From the NCBI GenBank assembly GCA_963793335.1, contig CAWBZS010000001.1, positions 992,001 to 1,056,000 on the forward strand: 64,000 nucleotides of DNA. The letters run 5' to 3'. A program made the translations under genes and the position numbers. The stretch comes from Sva-07 sp963793335. Lineage in GTDB: Bacteria; Actinomycetota; Acidimicrobiia; Acidimicrobiales; Ilumatobacteraceae. Positions 32,283 to 40,063 of this stretch are shown here, piece by piece. Each line of letters opens with the position of its first letter. The first letter of the stretch is position 1. The notes beneath the pieces were generated by a model that saw only the letters and a program-made list of their open reading frames with translations, was not told the origin of the DNA and made no database searches.

Positions 32283-33595
32283 CGCCACGCCGCTTCGCGC
32301 TCGACGCCTCCTGGCAGCGCTTCGGAGCCACGGTGCTCGCGGGTTCGCCGCTGCGATTGTTCCGCCTCACGGCCGGCGGGGTGGCAGCGGCCGAGCACCT
32401 CGAACGTGGCGACGCGGTCGAGCCCTCGGTGCTCACCGCTCGCCTGCTCGATGCCGGGGCGATTCATCCTCGCCGTCCCGAGGGGCACCCGCCGGGCCTC
32501 ACCCTCGCCGACGTCACCGTGGTCACCCCACAGCTGGGCGGATCGATTCGCCACGACCGACTGATCAACGCCCCCGGAGACCCGGGCTCGGGGGGCGTTG
32601 GCGGAGGGTGGATCACCGTCGACGACGGCTCGGTACCACCGCTCGACGGGGCAACGCTGCGACTGGAACACAACCAGGGGCCGGCCGCGGCACGAAACGC
32701 ATCGCGTGCGATCGTCGGCACCAAGGTGGTGGCGTTCGTCGATGCAGACGTGACGACCGGCCGCGACACCGACTCGTGGCTGTCGGCGATGCTCTGGCAC
32801 TTCGACGATCCCACGGTCGGTCTCGTGGCCCCGCGGGTGCGCGGCGAGGAGCGCTCGCCGCTCGACCTGGGCTGCCATCCAGCGCGGATCCGAGCCGGCA
32901 CCCGGGTGAGCTACGTGCCGGCAGCGGCCATCGTGGTGCGAGTGGCTGCGCTCGACCAGATCGGCTGGTTCGACGAGGGCATGCGTTTCGGCGAGGACGT
33001 CGATCTGGTGTGGCGTCTCGACGATGCCGGCTGGCAGTGCCGATTCGACCCTGACGTGGAGGTGTGGCATCAGCCTCGGCGTACCCGGCGTGAGCGCCTG
33101 CGTCAGCACGCTGGCTACGGAAGATCCGCCTCGTCGCTGGCGCTCCGGCATCCGAACGCCCTGTCCCCGGTGCATGTCAATGGCTGGACCGCCACTGCCT
33201 GGCTGCTCATGGTGTTCGGCCGCCCGCTCGGCGCGGTCATCCTCGCACTGGGCAGTTCGGTGGCATTGATCGGCAAGCTGCCCGACGTCCCTGCGAGGGC
33301 ATCGACAACGTTGGCACTTCGCGGACACCTGCTCGCCGGCCGACAGATCGCATCGGCGGTGCGCCGAGTGTGGTGGCCGATCGTGGCGGTGGCGTCACTT
33401 CGTTCGAAGCGAATGCGTGTGATCGGAGCGGTCGCGCTCGTGGGCGACATCCGCTCTGCGCCGACCGACGTCGCCTACGGCTGGGGCGTGTGGGCGTCGA
33501 TGTGGCGGCTGCGCTCGTGGGCGCCGATCGTTCCCCGCCTCAGCGCGTGGCCGGGGCGGCAGCCTCGGCGACTGCGCGGCGCAACCGATCGCTGA
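32279..33595 (+). CDS. mftF: Mycofactocin glycosyltransferase, MftF-like
   Basis: A 438-residue family 2 glycosyltransferase with C-terminal membrane helices. The N-terminal piece RFALDASWQRFGATVLAGSP and GPAAARNASRAIVGTKVVAF, FVDADVTTGRDTDSW, VSYVPAAAIVVRVAALDQIG and GEDVDLVWRLDDAGW follow the order seen in MftF, which adds glucose units to the cofactor. The stretch before VDDGS is longer than in the mycobacterial protein I recall and contains NAPGDPGSGGV, encoded by a palindrome. Overlaps mftE by 4 bp and, at its 3' end, the convergent DUF4395 gene by 56 bp. Confidence 0.87.
   Translation: MTPRRFALDASWQRFGATVLAGSPLRLFRLTAGGVAAAEHLERGDAVEPSVLTARLLDAGAIHPRRPEGHPPGLTLADVTVVTPQLGGSIRHDRLINAPGDPGSGGVGGGWITVDDGSVPPLDGATLRLEHNQGPAAARNASRAIVGTKVVAFVDADVTTGRDTDSWLSAMLWHFDDPTVGLVAPRVRGEERSPLDLGCHPARIRAGTRVSYVPAAAIVVRVAALDQIGWFDEGMRFGEDVDLVWRLDDAGWQCRFDPDVEVWHQPRRTRRERLRQHAGYGRSASSLALRHPNALSPVHVNGWTATAWLLMVFGRPLGAVILALGSSVALIGKLPDVPARASTTLALRGHLLAGRQIASAVRRVWWPIVAVASLRSKRMRVIGAVALVGDIRSAPTDVAYGWGVWASMWRLRSWAPIVPRLSAWPGRQPRRLRGATDR
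32567..32599. repeat. Family C palindrome inside mftF
   Basis: A 33-base near-palindrome with exact 9-base outer arms AACGCCCCC and GGGGGCGTT. A 29-base stretch of it (32573-32601) is identical to 61554-61582. It is read in frame as NAPGDPGSGGV. Confidence 0.75.
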
Positions 33596-34058
33596 TGTCG
33601 TCGCAGTCGGCACATCCCCAGATCGCGCTGTAGGCGATACATCCGAGGCACAGCGCGAGCGCTGCTTCGAGCGTGGCTGCCACCGCGAGCACGCCGATCA
33701 GCACGAGCGAAATCGCGGGCGCACCGACCAGCCACGCAACCGACGCCGCAACGGTGAACCCCAGCCCGACTGCCTGGGCGAAGCGCTTCGGGGGCCCGGG
33801 CATCTGGCGGGACCGGAACGACGCGTCAGCCTGCTGCAGACGATGCTCGAGCACGGGCGTGGCAACACGCGTGACGAACTGGCCGAGCGGCGAGAGCGTC
33901 GGTCCCGTCGCGACTCGGGCGGCGAATCCATACGTCAGCGGCACGAGCAGCCACCACTCGCGAAACACCAGCAGGAGCACCGCCTGAGCGACGACGCCGG
34001 CGGCCACCAGACGGGCCGAGGTCTCGTTCACCGGGTTGGGGAAACTGAGCACGCTCAC
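33540..34058 (-). CDS. DUF4395 membrane protein
   Basis: A protein of about 172 residues with several membrane helices. It begins VSVLSFPNPVNETSARLVAAG, the DUF4395 N-terminus (FPNPVNE...R), and continues VATGPTLSPLGQFVTRV. Near the C-terminus CLGCIAYSAIWGCADC holds four cysteines that may bind a metal or form disulfides. GTG 34058 is the start because a TAACGT -10 box lies 8 nt before it. DUF4395 proteins often neighbour thiosulfate sulfurtransferase or thioredoxin genes; none is here. Function unknown. Confidence 0.85.
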   Translation of the reverse strand: MSVLSFPNPVNETSARLVAAGVVAQAVLLLVFREWWLLVPLTYGFAARVATGPTLSPLGQFVTRVATPVLEHRLQQADASFRSRQMPGPPKRFAQAVGLGFTVAASVAWLVGAPAISLVLIGVLAVAATLEAALALCLGCIAYSAIWGCADCDDISDRLRRAVAEAAAPATR

Positions 34059-34066
34059 GCCTCGAG

Positions 34067-34072
34067 ACGTTA
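34067..34072 (-). promoter_or_regulatory. -10 box of the DUF4395 gene
   Basis: TAACGT on the minus strand, 8 nt before GTG 34058; decides the start. Confidence 0.5.
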
Positions 34073-34108
34073 TCCCCGACAAAGTCGATCAACACAGTCA
34101 GGTATTGC

Positions 34109-35173
34109 TCACCCGTGCGTGCGCTGCGTCCCCAGTTCCTTCCAGTGGGGGACGTCGCAGAACTCCTCGACCATTGCGTATGGGTAGGGCGGAAGCCCTG
34201 GTGCGGACGCGTTGGTGAGATCGTCGATGTCCGAATCGGTGAGATCGATCGTGGCGGCGGCGAGGTTGTCGCGGAGTTGGTCGACGGTACGCGCACCGAG
34301 CAGCACCGACGCCACCGTCGGTCGCCTCAGCAACCATGCAATCGCGATCTGACCCATCGGTCGCTCGTGTCGTTCGGCGACCGCATCGACGATGTCGAGG
34401 ATGTACCAGGTGCGGTCGTTGTTCCGTGTGTCGTACGCCTCCACGCCACGGTCGGGGTCGTCGCCAAGGCGCGACGCTCCGGTCGGACGTTCGTGGCGGG
34501 AGTACTTTCCGGTGAGCCAACCGCCGCCGAGCGGTGACCATGGGGTGGTCGAGATGTCGTTGTCGAGACAGCACGGCAGCACCTCGAGTTCGATGCCGCG
34601 ATCGAGCAGGTTGTACTGCGGCTGCACGACACATGGCGAAACGAGCCCGCCCAGGCGCGCTTCGGTGATGATCTGGGCGAGCTGCCAGCCGGTCACGTTC
34701 GACCAGCCGATCGAGTGGATCTTTCCGGCTCGCACCAGACCGGCGAGCGTGTCGAGCGTGTCGAGCACGGGCGTGTGGTGATCCCACCCGTGGACGAAGT
34801 AGGTGTCGATCGCCTCGACCCCGAGGCGGGTGAGGCTCGCGTCGACGCTGCGGACGAGGCCACGACGCGACGCTCCTGCCGAACCGGCCGGCGGCGAGAA
34901 CCGCCCCTTCGTTGCGATGACGACATCGGTGGGCCTGCGGTCCGCGAGCCATCGCCCGATGATGCGTTCGGACTCGCCGTCGGCGTAGACGTCGGCGGTG
35001 TCGATGAGGGTGCCGCCCGCTTCGACGAAGACGTCGAGCTGCGCATGTGCGACGTCCTGGTCCGCCTCGGCACCGAAGGTCATCGCACCCAGCGCAAGTC
35101 GCGACACGATGGGCCCGGTTCGGCCGAGCGGGGCGGTGGGCAGCGAAACGGAGTGAGCACCTGCAGTCGTCAT
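34109..35173 (-). CDS. Aldo/keto reductase
   Basis: A protein of about 354 residues with the AKR barrel. The catalytic Asp-Tyr pair is in LIDTADVYADGESE, Lys in VVIATKGRF and His in YFVHGWDHH. SIGWSNVTGWQLAQI and the NADP-binding end VLLGARTVDQLRDNL complete the pattern. It resembles the YghZ/AKR general group that reduces small aldehydes. ATG 35171-35173 is preferred over the in-frame GTG three codons upstream. No operon partner. Confidence 0.92.
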   Translation of the reverse strand: MTTAGAHSVSLPTAPLGRTGPIVSRLALGAMTFGAEADQDVAHAQLDVFVEAGGTLIDTADVYADGESERIIGRWLADRRPTDVVIATKGRFSPPAGSAGASRRGLVRSVDASLTRLGVEAIDTYFVHGWDHHTPVLDTLDTLAGLVRAGKIHSIGWSNVTGWQLAQIITEARLGGLVSPCVVQPQYNLLDRGIELEVLPCCLDNDISTTPWSPLGGGWLTGKYSRHERPTGASRLGDDPDRGVEAYDTRNNDRTWYILDIVDAVAERHERPMGQIAIAWLLRRPTVASVLLGARTVDQLRDNLAAATIDLTDSDIDDLTNASAPGLPPYPYAMVEEFCDVPHWKELGTQRTHG

Positions 35174-35328
35174 GACCACCACTCAACACGTTGGAGCGCT
35201 CGACCGCAGAGGCGAGTGCAGCGACCCGGACATCAGCCGAGCAAGGCGTTGACGTCGGCTGCGGCGAAGCGTCGCTTTCAGTGCGCAAGGCAACCCACGT
35301 GAGTGCGGCGGTGGGCTCCTGGTGCCGC

Positions 35329-35357
35329 TTTACCGCATGGAGATCGTGCCCTACTCT
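35329..35357 (+). promoter_or_regulatory. Sigma-70-type promoter of the 35417 gene
   Basis: TTTACC (35329-35334) and TACTCT (35352-35357) are 17 bp apart. Transcription from about 35364 would give a 53-nt leader. The rest of 35174-35416 holds nothing else I recognise. Confidence 0.5.
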
Positions 35358-35416
35358 GCGGTCGGTCGGCAAGCGCACTCCGGCAAACAAGCGCTTGGCA
35401 CGGGGGCAGGGTGGGA

Positions 35417-36826
35417 ATGGGGATCACCGAGGAATCCGAGGGGGCTGCTCAGACACCTGAGCAGGTGAAACAGCGCCGTGACCTGAAGAAACACGTCACC
35501 GCCCGAAATGTGATCGGAAGCGTGCTGCTCGCCTTGTTCTTCGTCGTCGGCGTGAGCTTCATCGTGGTCTCGCAGAACCCCGGCGTGATGATCGACTGCG
35601 ACGAGCTGAAGAGAGAAGGTGTGACCGAGAGCGCGCAGATCCTCACCGTTCAGATCGAGTCGGACATGTCCGAACTCGAGCGGCAGCGTGCGACTGCAGT
35701 GCAGAGACTCAGCGCCACGGAGTCGGCCGTCACCGAGTTGGAGGACCGGCGCGAGCAGTCGACCGCTACGACGGACGAGACCGTGCGGGACCAGCCCACC
35801 GGCGAGGCGCAGCCAACCGGTGAGTCCCCGGACGCGGCGACCGGCGAGACCGCTGAGACCGGCGCCGGGGAGCCAGAGAGTGCTGCACAACTCGACGACG
35901 AGTTGCTCACGCAGATCGGCACCCTTCAAGCTGAGGCCGTTGCGCTGGGGGCAGATCTCGAGCGGCTCGATCTGGAGATGGCGAACCTCCAGGCAGCGCT
36001 CGAGCGAGCAACAGCGGCGAGTTCCGGAGTCGACGACGACCCTGGCCTCTACTCCCCGCCGGCGGCGGCGTTGAGCCTGCAACCACGAGAGCCCGTCGCG
36101 CTCGTGAACATCGGCTCGGGCCGAGACCCGAGACGGGTTCAAATCGTGCTGGAACCGGTCTCCGGTGTCTCCTCGGACGGAGCAGGCGACTCGACCGATC
36201 CCACCACAACCGCCCGAGGCGACACAGCCCAACCGCCTGCAAAGCCGACCTTCGAGGTCGACGCCGGCCAGTTCCGGCGATCGACTGGCGTGGAGATCGC
36301 CGACGACAACATCCAAGTCGTCGCACGGCGGCTGGGTTCCGTTGTCCTCCTCGACGTGTGCATCACACCCGACGTCGATCTCGACGCCGGTCGGTACACG
36401 GGTGACATCTACCTCGTCGATCCGAGCCTCAACCCCGTTCGCATCCCGGTCGAGGTGACCGCACAGTCCAGACTGATCAACTTCCTCTACCTCCTCCTCG
36501 TGCTGTCGCCGGTGGTCGCGTTCGGCTACATCTGGACCACCGGCAGGATCTCTGCAGGTGTGTCGCCGTGGAGCAGCAAGGAGTTCTGGAAGTGGACGGG
36601 CCAGAACCTCATCATCTGCTTCGCCGTCGGCTTCGCCGCTGTGTGGGCGACGCTGCAGGTTCCGTTCAACAACCCCACCTGGGGGAGCTCGGTGCTGAGC
36701 GCCGCAGCCGTCGTGGGTGTCGGCCTCGTCGCCGCAGTCACGGCGATGACTGCGGTCGCCGGCCGGATCGTCGAAAGCAAGCCCGACGAATCGGGCGAGC
36801 CAGAGCCACCCGCCGTCCGATCCTGA
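35417..36826 (+). CDS. Coiled-coil membrane protein, unknown function
   Basis: A protein of about 469 residues. A charged cytoplasmic N-terminus leads to one helix (about 32-52), then an exported part with heptad-rich segments (QIESDMSELERQRATAVQRL and QIGTLQAEAVALGADLERLD) split by an acidic Thr/Glu/Gly linker. A beta-rich domain follows (PVALVNIGSGRDPRRVQIVL and VVLLDVCITPDVDLDAGRYT). Three or four helices form the C-terminus. I recognise no family. The topology suggests a sensor or scaffold at the envelope. ATG 35417 is chosen; GTG 35411 is equally in frame. Confidence 0.75.
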   Translation: MGITEESEGAAQTPEQVKQRRDLKKHVTARNVIGSVLLALFFVVGVSFIVVSQNPGVMIDCDELKREGVTESAQILTVQIESDMSELERQRATAVQRLSATESAVTELEDRREQSTATTDETVRDQPTGEAQPTGESPDAATGETAETGAGEPESAAQLDDELLTQIGTLQAEAVALGADLERLDLEMANLQAALERATAASSGVDDDPGLYSPPAAALSLQPREPVALVNIGSGRDPRRVQIVLEPVSGVSSDGAGDSTDPTTTARGDTAQPPAKPTFEVDAGQFRRSTGVEIADDNIQVVARRLGSVVLLDVCITPDVDLDAGRYTGDIYLVDPSLNPVRIPVEVTAQSRLINFLYLLLVLSPVVAFGYIWTTGRISAGVSPWSSKEFWKWTGQNLIICFAVGFAAVWATLQVPFNNPTWGSSVLSAAAVVGVGLVAAVTAMTAVAGRIVESKPDESGEPEPPAVRS

Positions 36827-36852
36827 CGCCAGGGTCCCAGAACACCGGGCAC

Positions 36853-36858
36853 TAGCGT
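36853..36858 (+). promoter_or_regulatory. -10 box of the alanine-racemase-like gene
   Basis: TAGCGT ends 7 nt before GTG 36866; leaderless mRNA predicted. Confidence 0.5.
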
Positions 36859-36865
36859 CGGGGCG

Positions 36866-37783
36866 GTGACGATCACCCTGTCGGTACGTACTGCACTGTG
36901 GCGTGCAAATGTGGCCCGCCTCGCCAGTTCCGTCGACGGCCTCGTGCCCGTGATCAAAGGCAACGGTTACGGATTCGGGCGCACCGCCCTCGCCGAACTC
37001 GCCGCCGAGTTCACCGACACCGTGGCCGTCGGCACGATCCACGAACTCGACGGCCTCCCGCGAGCGCTCACCCCGGTGGTGCTGACGCCAACGCTCACGG
37101 CACCGGAGTCGAACCTCCCGATCCTCACCGTCGGCAACGTTGCGCACCTCGAGGTACTGGCCGGGTGGACCGGTCGCGTGCTGGTGAAGCTGACCTCGTC
37201 GATGCACCGCTACGGGTCGACGCCTGCGCTCGTTGCGACCGCACGCGAACGCGGCCACCAGGTGGTGGGCGTGAGCATCCACCTCCCGCTCGACGGAACC
37301 GCGCAGGACCACGCCGCGGAGATCGCCAGCCTGCTCGGCGGCATCGACCCCGACCTGGAGGTATGGGTGAGCCATCTCGATGCGCAGACCTACTCGTCGC
37401 TGCCCTCCACGCACCGCTACCGACTGCGTCTCGGCACGTCGCTGTGGATTGGCGACCGCTCCCTGCTGCAGCTGTCGGCCGACGTGCTCGAGGTGCGCCC
37501 CGTCGCCGGCGCGACACCGGCGGGCTACCGACTCGGGCAGGTACCGGGAGCGGGGCACCTCGTCATGATCGGCGCTGGAACCGCCAACGGGGTGACCACG
37601 CTCCCCGACGGCCGCAGCCCCTTCCACTTCCGAGGCGAACGACTACCGCTCCACGAACCACCGCACATGCACACCGCCATGGCCTTCGTCGCGGACGGTG
37701 CACCGTTGCCGGCGATCGGTGATCGCGTCGACGTGCAACGCCCGCTCACCATGACCTCGGTCGACGTCGTCGAATGGCGCTGA
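36866..37783 (+). CDS. Alanine-racemase-family PLP protein, short form
   Basis: A 305-residue protein with the N-terminal barrel of alanine racemase. The PLP lysine is in LVPVIKGNGYGFGR, replacing the usual VVKADAYGHG. Later barrel steps are seen in VLVKLTSSMHRYGS and YRLRLGTSLWIG. The C-terminal beta domain is shortened, with MHTAMAFVADG and GDRVDVQRPLTMTSV in place of the usual catalytic-Tyr and VSMDQ segments. It may racemise another amino acid or only bind PLP. It overlaps the DUF418 gene by 10 bp, so the two should act together. Confidence 0.75.
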   Translation: MTITLSVRTALWRANVARLASSVDGLVPVIKGNGYGFGRTALAELAAEFTDTVAVGTIHELDGLPRALTPVVLTPTLTAPESNLPILTVGNVAHLEVLAGWTGRVLVKLTSSMHRYGSTPALVATARERGHQVVGVSIHLPLDGTAQDHAAEIASLLGGIDPDLEVWVSHLDAQTYSSLPSTHRYRLRLGTSLWIGDRSLLQLSADVLEVRPVAGATPAGYRLGQVPGAGHLVMIGAGTANGVTTLPDGRSPFHFRGERLPLHEPPHMHTAMAFVADGAPLPAIGDRVDVQRPLTMTSVDVVEWR

Positions 37784-38871
37784 TCGAACCGTCGAGCACC
37801 TTCGCCGACACCGCACCGTCTCGGCGTCTCCCCGGCCCCGACGTCGTCCGCGCGGTCGCGCTGATCGGTGTGGTGCTGATGAACTACCACGGCTACCTCG
37901 TCCTGCGTGGCGGCCCCATCGGCGAGGGCACCGTGGCCGACTTCTTCAACCCGTTCGATGGCCCCCTCGCCACTCGATTCGCCGCGACCTTCGTGCTGGT
38001 CGCCGGTGTTGGCGTGACGTTGCTCACCCGACGGTCGATCACCGATGCTGCTCGGACGCGCGAGATGCGATGGCGGCTGGTCCGCCGCGGCCTCCTGCTC
38101 TACGTGCTCGGCCTGCTCCTGGACGAGATCTGGCCCGGCACGATCATCGTCTACTACGGCGCGATGTTCGTGCTTGCCGCGGCGATCTTCACCTGGCGGT
38201 CTCGATGGATCATCGCTGCGGGAGTTGCTGCTGCAGTTGCTGGGGCGACCATCCGACTCTGGCGGTTCGATCGAGCCGAGGCCGGGTTCGACACCACCTG
38301 GCTCACGAACCCCGGCTCGGGTTCGATTCGCAGGTACGTGTTCGGCCTCGTCGTCAACGGGACACATCCGATCCTGCCCTGGTTCGCGTTCATGTGTGCC
38401 GGCATCGTGCTCGGCCGCATCCTCGCCAGTACCTGGTGGCGGCCCGCCGCGCTCGGTGGCGGGTTCGTGCTCATGACCGGTGCGTGGGCATTGTCGGCAA
38501 GCTCTGCGTCCGATCTCCAGGCCGTGGCCTTCTCCCTGCGCCCCATCGACCGAGGGCTGGCCTACGTTGCGAGCGCGCTCGGTTCTGCGCTGATCGCCTA
38601 CGCCGCCATCGACTGGATCGCCGAACGATTCCCCATCGCCACCGACCCGTTGCGCCGGGCAGGGCAGATGTCGCTGACGATCTACCTCCTGCACATCTTC
38701 GTGTTCAATCTCGTCGTCGATTGGCTCGGGTGGATCGAGCCCGACGGGCTCGGGCTGGCGGCGGTCTGCACGGTGGTCTTCTGGACGGGAGCGATCGGGC
38801 TGGCGGTCTGGTGGCAGCGTCGATACGGGCGCGGGCCCGCCGAATACGTGTACCGGGCGTTCGGCGGCTGA
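37774..38871 (+). CDS. DUF418/YeiB-type acyltransferase-like membrane protein
   Basis: A 365-residue protein with about ten membrane helices. The first (VVRAVALIGVVLMNYHGYL) resembles the heparan N-acetyltransferase/DUF418 start, and the end GRAGQMSLTIYLLHIFVFN-like segment plus YGRGPAEYVYRAF matches DUF418. The group is thought to move acyl or aminoacyl groups across membranes. The overlap with the racemase-like gene hints at a role in modifying an envelope polymer with an amino acid. That link is inference. Confidence 0.82.
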   Translation: MALIEPSSTFADTAPSRRLPGPDVVRAVALIGVVLMNYHGYLVLRGGPIGEGTVADFFNPFDGPLATRFAATFVLVAGVGVTLLTRRSITDAARTREMRWRLVRRGLLLYVLGLLLDEIWPGTIIVYYGAMFVLAAAIFTWRSRWIIAAGVAAAVAGATIRLWRFDRAEAGFDTTWLTNPGSGSIRRYVFGLVVNGTHPILPWFAFMCAGIVLGRILASTWWRPAALGGGFVLMTGAWALSASSASDLQAVAFSLRPIDRGLAYVASALGSALIAYAAIDWIAERFPIATDPLRRAGQMSLTIYLLHIFVFNLVVDWLGWIEPDGLGLAAVCTVVFWTGAIGLAVWWQRRYGRGPAEYVYRAFGG

Positions 38872-38905
38872 CGGCGATCGCAGCTCGACCGACGAAAGAC
38901 GGAGT

Positions 38906-39955
38906 TCAGTCGCTGTCGGGCGGTTCCGAGTCGGGCGAAGCGGCCGCCGCGGCCGCAGCCGCCGCACTCACACGATGCTGACGCGCGGAACGGCGCACAC
39001 CACGCCAACCAACCGCTCCGGCGCCGACGAGTGGACCTTCGTCGCCGAGACGAGACGGCGTGATGCGGGCGCCACGGCTGTACGGGAGGCGAGCATGTTC
39101 GTCGAGGGCGACCTGCGCAGCGTGGAAGAAGGTGGAGCCGAACCCCAGGGCCACACCGCCGCCCACCACCACCAGCGAGAGATCGAAGGCGTTGCACATC
39201 GAGCCAGCCGCTCGACCGACCAGCTCCCCGGTGCGCTGCATCACTTGATAGGACGACTCGGTTGCCGGGCGACCAGTCATCGATGCGATTGCCTGCCCTG
39301 AGGCCTCGGCCTCGAGACACCCCTGTGTGCCGCACGTGCAACGTCGACCGCCCGGCTCGACGATGAAGTGTCCGATCTGGCCGGCGTAGCCGGACTCGCC
39401 GTCGAGCAGTTCGCCGTCGAGGATGATCCCGCCGGACACACCCGCAGCGACGGTGATCGCACAGAAGTTGGAGTGACCGCGGGCAGCGCCGAGCCAACCC
39501 TCGGCGAGCGCGAGGCCCTTTGCGTCGAGGTCGCCGTGGAACTCGAGACCCGTCAGCTCTTCGAGACGCGACCGCAGTGGGAAATCTCGCCACGTCGGAA
39601 CGCTCAGCGGCGACACCAGATCCAGGCCGCGACTCACGTGCCCTCCGCTGGTGACTCCCACCGACCGGACGGTGGAGCCGTGACGATCGTTCGCACGATC
39701 GACCATCTCGGTCACGACCAACGCCAACGCCGTGTAGTTCGACTCCGGTCCGACATCGGGCTCGATCTCGGCACGGGCACGGTCGATCAGCTGCCCGCGG
39801 GCCGACACGAGCCCTGCCTGGAACATCGTCAAGCCGATGTCGACCGCCAAGACCACCTCGTCGTGCACCGGCGACGGCGCGTCCTCGATCGACGGCGCCT
39901 CGGGCGCCACCGATGTTTCGACGTTCGATCCCTCGGTGGCTGCGCGGTCGGTCAT
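38906..39955 (-). CDS. ROK-family sugar kinase
   Basis: A protein of about 349 residues. The phosphate-binding start is VVLAVDIGLTMFQAGLV (usually DIGGT). The ROK zinc site is CTCGTQGCLEAEASG preceded by GHFIVEPGGRRC, and LDAKGLALAEGWLGAA is the sugar-binding loop. Function is probably phosphorylation of glucose or an amino sugar; no DNA-binding domain is present, so it is not a ROK repressor. The C-terminus ends in a run of ten alanines and an acidic tail, encoded by repeated GCC-like codons. ATG 39955 is 10 nt after a TAGCGT box. Confidence 0.9.
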   Translation of the reverse strand: MTDRAATEGSNVETSVAPEAPSIEDAPSPVHDEVVLAVDIGLTMFQAGLVSARGQLIDRARAEIEPDVGPESNYTALALVVTEMVDRANDRHGSTVRSVGVTSGGHVSRGLDLVSPLSVPTWRDFPLRSRLEELTGLEFHGDLDAKGLALAEGWLGAARGHSNFCAITVAAGVSGGIILDGELLDGESGYAGQIGHFIVEPGGRRCTCGTQGCLEAEASGQAIASMTGRPATESSYQVMQRTGELVGRAAGSMCNAFDLSLVVVGGGVALGFGSTFFHAAQVALDEHARLPYSRGARITPSRLGDEGPLVGAGAVGWRGVRRSARQHRVSAAAAAAAAASPDSEPPDSD

Positions 39956-39965
39956 GACACGCCGC

Positions 39966-39971
39966 ACGCTA
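39966..39971 (-). promoter_or_regulatory. -10 box of the ROK kinase gene
   Basis: TAGCGT on the minus strand, 10 nt before ATG 39955. Confidence 0.4.
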
Positions 39972-40014
39972 ACGACGAGCACCGACCTTGCCGACAGACC
40001 CGATTCGATTTCAC

Positions 40015-40020
40015 TAGGGT
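40015..40020 (+). promoter_or_regulatory. -10 box of the exported hydrolase-like gene
   Basis: TAGGGT, 43 nt before ATG 40064. With a GAGGAA ribosome site (40050-40055) this gene is leadered. Confidence 0.4.
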
Positions 40021-40063
40021 GCTGGAACGCGACGACACCGTCGTGCATCGAGGAACAACCACC

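Noticed and set aside
31541..34108. Search for a mycofactocin precursor (mftA) near mftE-mftF
   Set aside because: No short frame ending in the IDGMCGVY-like tail was seen here or elsewhere in the window.
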